Below, piece after piece: positions 11,430 through 28,081 of a stretch of DNA of 64,000 bases; position 1 is the stretch's first letter, and every line of letters starts with the position of its first letter. This stretch comes from Stereum hirsutum FP-91666 SS1 (Eukaryota; Basidiomycota; Agaricomycetes; Russulales; Stereaceae): the NCBI RefSeq assembly GCF_000264905.1, contig NW_006763148.1:452545-516544 (forward strand), written 5' to 3'. Below the pieces are notes generated by a model that was given only the letters and a program-made list of their open reading frames with translations, made no database searches and was not told where the DNA came from. The translations under genes and the position numbers were made by a program.

Positions 11430-14017
11430 ATGGCGTCCAAAGATATGCTTTCGATTTTCGTCCAACAATGCCAGGAGCTCGAGGAGTACAGGTGCGTCGT
11501 TTCAAGCTAAATAACGATGCTACGCTGTTACTCAACAGATCTGTGGAATACTCCAGAGCTGGCAAACGAATCGCTGTCGATGGACAACATCTCTCCATCG
11601 TAGCTATTGTGGCGGCCGCGCGTCATCTTGCGTCCGTATCGCTCATCGACAGCCCTGACATTGTCAACCGGATGGCACGCTCTCGAGAGGTCATCGCACA
11701 CTCCGTGGACGGAAAGAAGAGTGTATACGGTGTAAGCACGGGTTTTGGAGGCAGTGGTGAGTGTCAATCCACGCATACTTGGCAGACCCAAATTCTAACC
11801 TCACGATTTGGAAGCGGACACTCGTACGAGCAACTACGACGGTCTCGGTCTGGCCTTATTGCAAGGACTTCATTCTGGCGTACAGTCTACTTCGGGATCT
11901 ACGACGACTCCCCTCCCTCTTCTTGATCCTCTGACTTCGACTTGTATGCCCGAAGCATGGGTCCGCGCCGCCATCTTAGTGCGTATCAATTCGTTGATAC
12001 GGGGGCATTCCGGTGTACAGTGGGAGACCGTGGAGAAATTGAGGGGGCTGCTAGTCGCGAATATTATTCCATTAGTGCCCACACGCGGTTCAATCTCTGC
12101 CTCGGGAGGTGAGCAGGCACCGCATTCGCCATCACCGGCAGAACTAACTCCAGTCGTTCTTCTCTAGACCTTGCGCCCCTATCGTACGTTGCCGGAGCGC
12201 TTACCGGTAACCCTTCGCTTTTCGTGTTCGATGGTCCGATGGCCTCAGGCCCCAGGCAGATTGTCTCCGCACCCGAAGCACTCAAGAAACACGGCCTTGG
12301 GACGGTCAATCTACTCCCCAAAGAACACCTCGCCATCCTCAACGGCACTGCCTTCTCGGCTTCTCTCGCTGCTCTTTGCCTCCATGACGCCGTACATCTC
12401 GCTCTACTTTCTCAGGTCTGCACTGCGATGGGTACTGAAGCAATGCTTGGCGCTCGAGGGAGTTACGACCCATTCATTCACGAGGTCGCGCGCCCTCATC
12501 CTGGCCAGGTAGGTCAAGTTCAAGCTCTCACCGCCTCACAGTTTGTTTAGCTAACAATCTATTGAGGTTCAATCTGCACGAACTATCTGGAATCTTCTTG
12601 AAGGTAGTCACCTTGCGCAAGCAGACGAAGTAGAGCTCACCATCGACGAGGACGAAGGCGAACTTCGGCAAGATCGCTACCCCTTGAGGACCGCCCCTCA
12701 ATTCCTCGGACCACAAATTGAAGATATCCTCGCTGCGGTCGAGAGCGTCACTCTAGAGTGTAACTCGAGTACGTCATTCTTATACCAGACTTCTCTATTG
12801 CGCACACTCACGATACGCTGTAGCGACGGATAATCCACTCATCGATGCCGACAAGCAGAAGGTTCATCATGGCGGAAACTTCCAGGCTATGGCGGTGACG
12901 AACGCCATGGAGAAGACTCGCATGGCTCTGCAGAATATCGGGAAGCTATTGTTCTCTCAGTCCACGGAGATATGCAACCCTGCTATGAATCGCGGTCTAC
13001 CCCCCTCACTCGCGGCCACGAATCCGTCGCTGGATTATCACGGAAAAGGTCTGGACATCGCAATGGCGTCGTATGTCAGCGAGTTAGGGTATCTCGCTTC
13101 GCCAGTCTCCACACATATTCAGTCTGCAGAAATGCACAATCAGGCAGTGAAGTCCGTGCTTCTTGTCGAACCCCTTTCCAAATCGCGAGCTTACCTTTCG
13201 TTCTAGCTCCCTGGCTCTGATATCAGCTCGTGCTACCGTCAACACACTCGACGTACTATCGATGCTGATTGCTAGCTACATTTACCTTCTATGCCAAGGT
13301 GTGTGTTTCTCAGAAAAAAAGATCGACGATGTTCCGTTGTTGATGTGGGCGCAGCTCTTGATCTACGCGCACTCCAGGCCGAATTCTACGGCGAGATGGC
13401 CAGCATCGCACAGCAGGAGCTCGACAAACACTTCTCATCTTACCTAACCGCAGGCGATATCGCCTCCCTACTCGGCGCGATCAAGCCCAGGATCCGCAAG
13501 TCTCTGGATGAGACGACCAAGATGGACGCCGATTTGCGAATGGCCAAGGTGGCCAGCTCATGCGTGGATACTATGCTCGCCTTCATCTCCAGTCAACCTT
13601 CGCCCACCTCCGATGCTCTTCTCACCATTCCCCGCTTCCGAGATTCATTCGCGGTACGTGGAGCTGAGTGCCTTCAATCCTGGCGCTCGACATTTTTGCA
13701 AGGCGGGCGCGGAGTCGCTCCTGCTAGTCAGTACCTGCACAAAACCCGACCCATATACGAATTCGTCCGCATCACGCTCGGGGTGAAGATGCACGGCATC
13801 GAGAACTTTGGACAATTCGCTCAGGGGCTGGGTGTACAAGACGCCACTATGGGGCAGAACATAACCCGGATCTACGAGGTACGATAGTAGTGACTCTTTT
13901 CGCGATTTGACCAGGCCTGACGATATGTTACAGGCTATCCGGAATGGTACAATGCGTGGGGTTTTGGTCTCCATGTTCTCCTCACACGTATCACCTAGAG
14001 CTTTGGCGAAGTTGTAG
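11430..14017 (+). CDS. PAL: Phenylalanine ammonia-lyase
   Basis: Nine exons (11430-11491, 11539-11756, 11815-12108, 12168-12508, 12567-12768, 12824-13151, 13207-13298, 13355-13878, 13934-14017) join in frame to 714 residues, the usual length of fungal PAL. The enzyme deaminates L-phenylalanine to trans-cinnamate, without added cofactor, as a soluble tetramer. The Ala-Ser-Gly triad that cyclises to the MIO prosthetic group is at residues 189-191, in ISASGD, formed across an intron. Other family blocks are [15 protein letters not shown] with the active-site Tyr, [50 protein letters not shown] and [19 protein letters not shown]. The gene appears intact. PAL supplies cinnamate for phenylpropanoid-type metabolites or allows growth on phenylalanine. 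A minor tyrosine activity cannot be excluded from sequence. It lies 396 bp upstream of the F-box gene on the same strand. Confidence 0.96.
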
Positions 14018-14413
14018 GATAACCAGAGAAGCATGTCGTTCCAGAGATTTGTACCCATAGAATGATGATGCCTCGTTTCCACCCTGAATCATGCTTTTCT
14101 GAAAGGGATAGTTGCTCACGAATTCTGATGCATACGCGGAAGGAGATGAATTCCGAAGGGGATGTTGTGTGAGGTGTGATGCTAGTGTGGCCCAAGGCCG
14201 TGCCACTCTGTGTGCCGTATTTCAAGCGGCGATTGTTTGCGTTATGTAAAATGATTCTGAATCCAAAAGTCTCTTCAACCTTCTTCAACCGTAACTCCGT
14301 ACGACATCAGATCTTCAGTGCTGTGCGTAACATCCTATGGTTTAATCAACTTCTAGTCTCTCTGAACACTTGCAACGTCACAGGGTGAGGCGGAGGTCGA
14401 CAGACACTAAACA

Positions 14414-16252
14414 ATGCATCAAGCTCTATCGATAACTGAGATCCTCAGCCTGATTTTCTCGGAGCTTCAGTCAAGTGCATATCGTTTGTCAAAAGCAGAT
14501 AACTGCCGCAACGCTCGTGTTTGCAGGACTTGGTCGGAGATAGCTCTGGGTGAGGTGTGGCGTGTAGTGGACCTAGGCCAAGTCTTCCGTTCGCTCGCAC
14601 CTATGAGCCTTGAGAACGATAGCATCGTACACCATCGTAAATTACTGGTATGCAACCCTCCTACAATTTTTTTTCTAAGACGAACCTAGATCATTGATCC
14701 TCTTTTGTTCAATTGAATATAACATTTCACCAGACCGGTCGAAATCAATGACTGGAGGCGATTTCTCGAGAACACACAACGTGTTCGTCACATCATAGAC
14801 CCCGCCTTCATAAGCTGCCCCACGATTTCTCAGGCAGCACTACAAGAGATTCTATCGACCCGACCAAACGCACAGATATTCCCAAACCTTCGCTCCATGC
14901 GCGGCCTCCCACTCATGTTCAGCTACGAACCCATGTTCATTTCTGATATCGTCGTCGAAATCACACTTGCCTTCGAACGTCATTGGGGATGGCCTTCCGT
15001 GGCAGCTCTCCACAGACGTGTCCTTCTGATCATCGAGCGGATGCCTAACATTGAGAGGCTATTTTTCATAGCTGATAGTCCGCTCGGAGATCTGGAAGAC
15101 GACATTTGCCTCTTGATTTCCAGCCTATCCATGCTCACGGAACTCACAGTCCCCGTGTTCTGCCTTTCTCCAGCCATTATACATGCCACCGCCAGTCTGA
15201 CACGACTGAAAAAACTCGATGTCTCGCGGAAAAATTTGAATCTCTACAACAATGCCACCACCACCCAGTCGTACAGGCTAGCGGCGGACATAGAAGACCC
15301 ATATCCATCCCTTCGGTCGTTGGCATTCGCTGCAACCATGAACGGTGTCACCACTCTCATGAAACAAAGAAACTTAACCACGTTCTTGACCACTCTCGAA
15401 TTCCACATGATAGCCGCTAAATCCAACCCGACTACCTCCCTGCCCAAGCTCTTGAAAGCGATGGGAGCGACATTGCCGTCGCTGGAGAAACTCAACCTTT
15501 GGCTCATACCCGTGGGTCACAAGGAGTCGGACGCTGCAGCCAACGAGAGTTTCCGTCCCATTGGCTTCAAGGACTTCTCGTCGGTGTCACGCTTTCCGCG
15601 CCTCAGGTCCTTCGCTATACGCGCCATACACCCGCTTGACATCACCGAAGAACAGCTGCGAGGGTTGATAGCCGAATGGCCGACGCTGGAAGAACTCGAT
15701 CTAAACAAGAAGCCAGTCGTACAATCCAAGTCGTCGCTTCCCCTAAAGTCGTTGCTCCATTTCACACCCTGTCGCAACCTTCGTAGCCTCGGGCTGTACC
15801 TCCGCATCGAGCACGACGAGATACCCTCCGTCTCAATTTACCCCAACCACACCACCATCTTCCCTCAGATCGCCATAGACATTGGGAGTTCGCCCTGCAC
15901 GGTCAATCGCAGTGAACCCTTCTTCTTTAATAATGTCGCCCTCTTCTTCGCCGATATACTGAAAGACCCACTTTCATTGAAATGGGCTTCGGCCCGGCTT
16001 CGAAAATGCGCAGATTACGACAGAGACCCTGACAATGGAGGAAGGCTAGTGATGGGTTACCCTTTACACAGCGCTCAGAGCATCCTTGTGAGCTTTAGGA
16101 TGATCGTGAAGGAGCGGGTAGAGCAGGATATAATAAGAAGAGAGTTGGCGAATATCCAGAGAGATCACGTCTCTGACCTTCGTAGGGCTCAAGAACAGGT
16201 CGAGAGTCTCGGACAACAGCTACGAGAGGTTCAAACAAATAATTTACAGTAG
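14414..16252 (+). CDS. F-box-like protein (paralog A), splice junction doubtful
   Basis: Exon 1 (14414-14647) encodes an N-terminal F-box-like segment, MHQALSITEILSLIFSEL through ARVCRTWSEIALGEVWR. Exon 2 (about 14734-16252) encodes a leucine-rich body and a C-terminal coiled-coil-like tail (RAQEQVESLGQQLREVQ). It is a clear paralog of the minus-strand gene at 51050-52873, with about 580 residues expected. F-box proteins link substrates to SCF ubiquitin ligases; the leucine-rich part would bind the target. The donor at 14648 (GTATGC) ends exon 1 in phase 0, but the only nearby acceptor (CAG, ending 14733) leaves exon 2 out of frame. At the place where the paralog has a CGTAG acceptor this copy reads ATAAC. 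The gene may therefore be disrupted or spliced in a way I cannot see. Confidence 0.7.
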
Positions 16253-16827
16253 TTACTTCCTGTTCGATGTTACAACTCGATATGGAAACTGGCAGGATGA
16301 TATTCATGCATTACTGGCAGTCTGACATCGATACGCTTACCCAACTTCGTACCGATAGACTGCTTGCTGTAGGTGCAGATCTCTTCTAATAGCTGTCTCC
16401 ACCTCCCCAGACCTCCAGAGAACGAAAGAACAAAGCGTGATGTACATTGTGAATCACTAAACAGAGCTTTATCTACTATGCGTATGGCTATGAAAGTCCG
16501 TCATGAACATGCAAACGTATGTACAAGTCGTGTTCGACGAACAGCCGTTTACGAGTGCCGAATCTCGCCGCAGCACAGCTACAGAAGTATAAACAAGAAC
16601 GTATATGGAACGGAGCAACAACTCGAGCAGGGATGAGCAAAGTAACTGAGGCGAAGCAATGGCGGGGACGGTATGAAGTGAATGAGAACGGTAACGGTAT
16701 ACTCGCTGTTCCTCTACTGACCGAAAATAGCCATATAACAGCAGGAAGGGCGGTGGGTGTCGGATGAGAGCAGGATGAGAGAATCGAGCGGTAATATGTG
16801 GACGACGGAGGAATCCACGACACGCGC
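16253..16827. other. Convergent intergenic region
   Basis: This is the 3' end of the F-box gene facing the 3' end of the sugar-transporter gene. No gene is seen; short frames on both strands overlap and lack motifs. Confidence 0.4.
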
Positions 16828-19800
16828 TCACTTCTCCATAGACCGATTCGATCCCCGTACGGTATCAGAACCCGACGAAGAGCTCATCTTACCCTCGACT
16901 TCGACTACATCAGTATGCTTCTCATCTGACCTGAAGCTCTTGCTTTCCGAATCCGCACCTGTGTTGGTGATGTCGACGGCCTCCATGCCTTCGTGCGAGA
17001 TCTTCTCGGCAGCTTCTGGGCCGTCGAATAAGCTAAGTAAGCAAAAGAGCAGACATTATCAGTTTCAATGTGGATGAAAAAACTGGCAGGATGGAAGACG
17101 TACACAGCGGTCTCTTCGAGTGTCTTCTAACAAGGGTGATGTGGTCAGTCAGCGGCTTCGAGGATCCGATAACGAAGCTAAGGTGTTACTCACGTTCTTG
17201 GTTTCGACGACGAAGAAGAACACGAAGATGGCTTCGACGAACAGCCAGCACGCGTACACCAGCTATAAAATTCATTGGAATAAGCTCTCGCTCTACAACT
17301 CATGGATGTATTGCACGCACATAGTACTTCCACCCAAGCCTACGGGAGAGAATACATGACAGTTGAGCCTCACTAGATTTCAAAAAATCAGATGATGGAG
17401 AAAGAGACATACGCTTCGAGGGCGATCGGGTTCACGTATCTAGACATTGCAGAGAAAGGCCTTGATTAGTGATCGAGAAGGAAGCTATACTTTCAGGAGT
17501 ACGCACTGATTAAAGATGACAGAGAGGGATACCATAAAGTTGAAGACGACGAAGCCTTTCGCACGAATGGCGAACGGCAGGATCTCCACGGAGTATCTGC
17601 ATTCACGTTTTTTGAGCACCAGTCAGGATGAAAGGAGGTGAAAGAAGACTCACGAGACAATTAGGGGTGTAAAAGCGATCTGTGGGAGAGGAAATTAGTT
17701 CCCGAGAGGGAGCGGCGAGACACAGTTCGACGCACGTCGTCTATAGATCGAGAATCAGCAATCGTACCATATATCCTTGAGGCAGTGAAGTGTACTCACA
17801 AAAGGCATAATACAAGACTGCGGGTCGAAACAAACGAATATCAACGTCTAGTGTCATGTAGAAACCAAGGGACATTCGCTCACAAATCATAGCAATGACA
17901 GACCTTCCCATCGCAGCGCCCCCGTGCTCCGAGTATAGCGCGAGACAGATAGTCTGAATCACCCAGAAGACGGTCATACCTGCACAGAAAATCGGCCTCT
18001 TAAATCTATGTGGGAGTTGGAAAGGATCGGTGACCACGCACCGATGGTAGAGGTGATGAAAAGTCTCCTGCGGCCGACACGGTCACAAAGCAGGCCCGCA
18101 AAGATGGCGACGAAGAAGTTGAAGATATTGAGGACTCCATTGATAAGGAGTTGGATCGTCGGGTCCGTGACTAGGGAAGGTGGTAATACGTCGGTGATCA
18201 TACAAGATGTGAGCAACAAGAGGACTTACTTCCGACAGAGTCACAGACACGCTTGAGGTCTACCGCGCTAGTCAGTACAGAGACAATCGAACAAAACATT
18301 CTTCAAAGCTCACAGTATGATCTATACTCCAAATCACGACATTTAGTTCGCATTAAGAGGACCATACCACCTTAGAGGTACTCACACAAGCCCATTTCCG
18401 CTCCACTGCGAGAAGAATGCCAACGCGACAATGATCCTCATCCTCCTCCTATTCCCCGGCGTCTTCACCAAGCTCAACCACCCGACATTCGCAGAAACCT
18501 CACGATCGAGCTCAATCGCGGTCTTGATCTCGGAGAACTCGTACTCCACGAGCGGATCGTCTTGTTTCCCATTGGCATGGTAGTACGCAAGAACTTTGAG
18601 GGCTTGGGCATCTCGGCCTTTCGAGACCAACCAACGTGGGGACTGAGAGAGGTATCAGGTAGGTGTGAGTCTTAGAAAGGATGGGTGTGAAGATCGGTTG
18701 ATTTGACTTACCTCGGGCACGAACCATATAAGACCAACTTGGAGGACCGAAGGGAGGCCTTGGAGAATAGATGGGATACGCCATGCCCAGCTAGTCGGGA
18801 TCGTGAAACTGCCAAAAGTCTATACCGGTGCATAAGTCTTCTACTATCCTTCCGCCCTAGCGCCAAAATAGAAACGCTTACGGTCCAAGCAGCACTACAT
18901 ATATATGGTGTAATTAGCAAAGGGTCGAGGGCACGATGAGCTTGAGCGAAGAGCAGAACATACATGATACTCCCGAGGTACCACATACTGTTATACATTG
19001 ACGTGACCTGTCCCCTCTGAGATGGGTAGGCGATCTCACTGATCAACAACGGTGCAGCCGACGCCGCGAACGTGAGACCAAATCCGATCAGGAACCTATC
19101 CAGACCCAGACCAACGTCAATCAGTACATACCACTCTTCAGTTGCAGTCGTAGTCACAGCCAAAATCGAGAATAGAAGACGCACCGTGCACCAATAAACA
19201 TGTTCACAGAGTTGGATGCGCTTTGGAGTGCGGTGGCGATGAGCATGATGATGGCTCCCATAAGAATGGCGAAACGACGACCGAGACCATCTGTCACGTA
19301 TGGAGAGAAGGGGTATGCGCAGAGGCAGCCGATGTTCTGCAACGCGGTGTGGTGTCACGACATTTTTCGCCTTGGTAGAAAAAAGGAGCCCGACGTACCT
19401 GAATGGCATTAAGGAGCCCGAGCTGAAGATGGAAAAATCGGATTTAGCTTGCTTAGAAAAAGAAAGACAGAATGAGGTGGGGAGGCGATGGTGCGTTTTG
19501 ACGCACCATCTGCCCTGTTGGATTATTGAAATCGTTCTCCCATTGGGTCAGGGATTGAAGACCGTCTAGACATGTCTCGTTTTAGCCGTTGTAGAAGAGC
19601 ATAACACGAAATTTGTACGCACTCATCATGCTCCCATCATAACCATTGGTCGACGATGTGATCAGACTAAGAACGTATAATGGTTTAGTTCATAATACCG
19701 TCTCAGACTACGAACCGTGCGTAAGAGAGACGCACAGCAAGAGAATCCATCCGTTCAGAGCCATCAGACCTTCGTACAACGACGCAAGTCTCAGTGAACT

Positions 19801-19916
19801 AAGTCCTCGGGAAATATCGGAGCAAACGTACGGCCATTCTTCCACCACGGTCTCGAAGTATCGATCAACCCAGCATAACTATCATTCTTGGAGACGATAG
19901 CAGGTCCTGCGCCCAT
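16828..19916 (-). CDS. MFS sugar transporter (hexose/lactose permease type)
   Basis: A many-exon minus-strand gene starting MGAGPAIVSKND at 19916 and ending ...NRSMEK, stop, at 16828. Recognisable pieces in order are: the first membrane segment with LLLLITSSTNGYDGSMM and NGLQSLTQWENDF; NIGCLCAYPFSPYVTDGLGRR; the block FLIGFGLTFAASAAPLLISEI and YPSQRGQVTSMYNSMWYLGS; SPRWLVSKGRDAQAL after helix 6; a central acidic loop; FVAIFAGLLCDRVGRRRLF; IRAKGFVVFNFMVSLS; VYACWLFVEAIFVFFFVVETKN, then the TLEETAVLFDG signature; and an acidic/serine-rich cytosolic tail. These are hallmarks of the 12-helix sugar porter family, so the protein is a plasma-membrane sugar uptake carrier. Most introns are 50-80 bp. 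Individual exon limits in 17.4-18.4 kb were not all resolved. The substrate cannot be read from sequence. Confidence 0.9.
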
Positions 19917-22900
19917 AGTTGCTGCTCCAACAAATTACTTCAAGGTTGCTGGTGGAAAGTAATCGAGGAACGTTTGCCCAGGAGGAAGGGCAGAAGGGTT
20001 GCACAGGTGGAGCAAGTGGGGATGATACGAGGGGTGATCTCTCGGTGGTATAGGGCGTCTTAAGAAGTTATGCGCGGACGATTATGGAGGTGATTTGATA
20101 GGATAGGTGCTTCAAAGGAAAGAATAGAGGACAAGCTCGGATAGGAGGAACTCTGGACAAAAGAGCGTGGTTTCCCCGGAAAATAGACCTGGGAAATTTG
20201 AAGATGGGATGACGAAGGCGTCCGGACGAGCTAGAGACTCAAAAGAGTGTATGGGATCCGAAGAACGGATGTTTGTTTCACCGGTATTGAACCTAGGCAG
20301 AAGTCGTCGGGAATCGGTTAGTGAGTGAGAGGGGATGAGAGGAGGAAGGAGGAAGGAGGAAGGAGGAGACGAAGTACCGATTCCGAAGTAGTAGGGTATA
20401 TGTTGAAAGGAGTGAGCTGGCAGTCGACGGTGGCCGTCGACGATGATGACAGGAAAGAAGGAGAGCGGGCTTCTTATACCTTCGTAGCTTCGATTAATGA
20501 TACAAGGTGCGGCAAAGCTCATCTTACATGAATGATTCTCCACTTCGCGAAATGAGCTGTGGCGAGTCGCAGAACCGCGCAACGGAGACCGACGCTAGCT
20601 TCGTTGATCCTCCCGACGTTAGAGCGGCAAGCAGGTTAGTGTACTACACACGAGTCCTAGGGAAGTTTACAGGCGGCTTCGACATCGACTGCCAGTCTGG
20701 TATCGTCCATATCGCGAGCGCTATCATTAGTGAAGGAGGACACCGAAAAGGGCGACGCTTGAAGCTTGAAGTTTGAAGTTCGGGTGCCGTAAAGCCAGTT
20801 TTTTGAGGGTTCTAACTCAGATCCAGATTCTGAAAGGCAGCCGTGTATTGGTTTACAACACTTCGATAGTCCTCCGACACCTTCCAATCCCAACGCCCAC
20901 ATACTGCGGGACAACGAGTGGTGTGGAGTAGCAGCACAAGCGACGAACGGAAGGAAAGGGTAGCTTCGCAGGGTTGGGTACAGTTGTTGTACGAAAGGTA
21001 ACCGGATGTCAAGAGCAACACATTCTAACGATTTGTTCTCTATACAAGAGGCAGCGCATGGTGGTGGTGGTAGTGGTCGAAATTTGGACAAGAGTTCCCA
21101 CATCGTCCTCGTCGACCGCAACGGACTTTCCCGGTCCGAGCGTAAAAGTGACGTCTTCGCACACCCGTTTTGTTCGCCACACTTGAAGGCTGCTCTTGAC
21201 ACAGCGACAATGGTGGATGACGAGAACCCATATATCTACCTTTAGGATCGATTTCTTCCCTCTGTTCTTCCTCAGCAGATATATTCCAGTCTCATTAGTC
21301 CCGGGACCGACTGCAGCATCATCACCTCACCTTCTCTTCATATGTGGCACCAGGCCCGAGTCTGAGACACAGTATCCTTTGACGAGCACACTGGTCGGCA
21401 CAGGCACTGTAGGCCCACGATCTGTTCTTAGTCTTATATTAGAAGAGGTATAATTTTAGGTTGCAAGGTGATGAACTTTCCTTGGGCTTTTATATGCTAT
21501 ACTCGACGAGTACGCTCACACAGGCGCAGGACAAACATGGGAAGACTGTGATCTACGCGACAGGATACACACGCCACGAAGGCCTTAATCTTGTGAGTGT
21601 TTTCGCACACGAAGGTACTTCTTTTCGCTGTTTTTCTTAGGGTGGCGCACCTTCGCTATTCGGAGGCTGAACGGAGTAACTACAAAGTCGTTTCTGCCGC
21701 CTAATGTTCCCGGCTTCCCTACTAGCTAGTAGCTAGGGACCGGATCTATGACGAGGGGAAATTTAGGCGACATTTTCCAGATTTCTATCTGGTCCGGAAC
21801 AGTGACTTCATTCAGGTCCCATCGAGTCAAGTTATCAACTTGCCAGAGGCCCTTGAAAGCCGAACTGCTCCGTACCTGTTCATTCCACGATGGAGGGGCA
21901 CCAGCACGAGCCGGGTGGCCAGAGCTGATGTGCCCATATTTGTGTGCGCCCTTGTTTTGATTTTAGGTCACTCCCCACCCTTCCTTCGTCTTTTATAGTG
22001 TCGTCCAAGAACATGGTACGGTACCCATGTACATCTTGGCACACTCTTCATCTATAGGTATCACAGATGAATCTTGACACGGGGGTTCTCCCCTCGGTAC
22101 CAATGCCTTGTACACTCTTAACTTCGTGCGAATGCGAGTATCTATATCGGACAAATCGACGCTTAAGCACCACATTGTCCCCTTCGTGACTTCGTCTGGG
22201 TTCTCGATCCCACTATTATACGCATCTACTCCACCAGCGTGTACCTTTTCGATCTCGAGACGAAGCATTCCAGTGGCTCACTGTCTCTCTTCTCCATCCC
22301 ACAGAACGCACATTCGTGCATCTCTACAGGACCGACCGTTAGAAGGGCACAAAATGCTCCTCGAACGAAGGAGCGAAGCAGACATTGTTGTCCTCGATGC
22401 ATCCCTATCGCCCATTCTGAAACTGTGCGGGTGCACGGAATTACACGAGGTCGGAATACGGTGCCGGACATTAGCAGCCTTGCCAGTGACTTGATCCCGT
22501 GGCTATACGCTTTGAGTAGCTTTCCAAGGGCCTCTGCGCTTTGCTGGGTTGTTCTCGCATGTTCTCGCCACCGGTGGAGCGAAAGTTGCCCGGAATGTCG
22601 ACAATGTTGCGAGACTCGCCATTTGACCTCTCCGGTGAGGGATTTGCTGATCCGTCAAGGGTAAGATCACTCTCCTTATGGTGTTTTGTGTACGCTTAAT
22701 TCCTCGCTCCCCTCAGTCTCCACAGCGTTCCTGTTACCGCTGTATCAACAACACAGCTGTAGGGCATGGAGCCAACTGTACACGTCGAGGACAGAGCTAA
22801 AGTCGATCGAACAGGGGTTGTGTGGCCCAAGAGGCTTAAGTTTACGGAGAAGCCGGGAAGCCGGATCTGCTTACCTCATGCTCTATAAATTGCGCACGAG

Positions 22901-23082
22901 GCAGAGGCGCCGACAAATTGTTTTCACGTTTCGGTGAGACTCACAGCGGCCAGCTCTCTCGCGGCTTTCTCCTCCTTCCCCCCACCCATCTCAGCCCAAG
23001 CGGCCTCGTGTAGGTCAACGTACACGATAGCAGGCCACCCAACACAGGAGCCCCATCTCCATCTCTGTCATCAACACCCATC
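19917..23082. other. 3.2-kb region without a supportable gene
   Basis: It begins with the sugar-transporter promoter. A purine-rich tract of GGAGGAA repeats lies at 20340-20372. A short frame at about 21530-21590 (GKTVIYATGYTRHEG) recalls the ATG(Y/F) motif of flavin monooxygenases but has no partner motifs. Other frames to 141 codons have no recognisable domain. Confidence 0.4.
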
Positions 23083-26729
<3,647 letters not shown>

Positions 26730-28081
26730 AATGCCCTCGTGTTCATTCCCTTTCCCTCTTCCGCTCACCTCTGGTGCCGCATTCCTTGACCCTTGCCCTT
26801 CAATTCTGGACTTGGTTTCCCGAGCTGAACGGTGACTTTGGGTTTCTGTGTGTTCTGGCCTTCTGATTCTCATTTTTTGTTACTTTTTCCATGCTTTGGT
26901 TTTTGTTCTGACTTCCTTGATTCGATTCTCTCGACCTGTTATGAATTGTGCTCATAGCGACACCTTAAATCTACATATGCCTCCACGTCTCTTCCTTTCT
27001 CCCTTCCTTATTTGTGAGCCTCTGCCAGGTCACCCGAATTGTCCGCCTGGCCAACCCCATGCCGGCGATTCGTATTCGTCGTGGATCGTGATCGTGCTCC
27101 CTGGGTAGCGTTGGATGGGGATCGCGAGGCCTATATAACTGTGCCATGTTGTATCATCAGTATTGGTATATATCACACCCCACTCTCCCTCATTTATTGC
27201 TTTCCCCCTCAGTCTTCGCCCTCTTTACTCATTCTTCTGAGCCTATATACTATAAATACCTGAAGATACCATTCCTTCCTATCTACTACAGGGATCTATA
27301 TCACTCCTCTTCCCCGCCTTAGTGAATAAATTACGACTATGACTGAATTTCTTTTGTTTACCTCTCCTCGTTTCTACATACTTACTTCCCCACCCCTGTC
27401 GATGTCAAAGCCTGTAAGATTTCTTGGATCTTGTTGTTCCCCTTTACTCTCTCTCACTCTCTTCTACCCACCTCGGATATTATTCGCTGTCTCTTCGTTA
27501 GACATGCTGGATTCAGACTGTATAGAGCCTTCTCCCCTTACTCTCGTCTCATGTTTTCTCCTTTCTCTTGTTGCTTCCTACCTATCTCGTCATCTTTTTG
27601 TTCCTTTCTTCTGTTTTGTTTTTCTCTGCTTTTCTCGACTTTGTTCCCTTGTACATACACACTTAGGAAAACTTTTTTCTCTGCTCTCTCTTCTGTCGGA
27701 TGTTGAATTCATAACAATGTTTTTGGTTGGTTGATTGTAACCCACGGTGTGATTGATGGGCGTAAGATGTCGCGTCAATCACGGCGTGATAGCCTCAAGC
27801 CTGACATGAAAAAGTGAAAGCGATAGAGAAGACAAGGGTCTAACGGAATACACAGCAGACGCGTGCAACAGCAAGTCAATAACTAGCGAAAAGGAAACGA
27901 AAGAGGGATACAAGCAGATAGGACAGGACCGAAGGAGCGCAACCTAGTAACGGACGACTTCAAACAGACCGCGACATAACTTAGCCAACGAAGGGGAAGA
28001 GAAACGTGAAGGAGCAGAGATGTATGGAATGAGGTGAAGAGAGACGTAAAGCACAACAATCTGAAGGTGATAAGGAAGCGA
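26730..28081. other. Convergent intergenic region, pyrimidine-rich
   Basis: 3' flanks of the aminopeptidase and NOG1 genes. The segment 27180-27690 is strongly C/T-rich on the plus strand; a 131-codon frame inside it (27339-27734) is explained by that composition. No gene is seen. Confidence 0.45.

Noticed and set aside
11430..19916. A biosynthetic cluster joining PAL, F-box gene and sugar transporter
   Set aside because: Only one biosynthetic enzyme; the neighbours are regulatory or transport genes with no shared pathway evidence.
27339..27734. 131-codon hydrophobic-looking frame
   Set aside because: Lies in a C/T-rich tract; the Phe/Leu/Ser content is a by-product of base composition.
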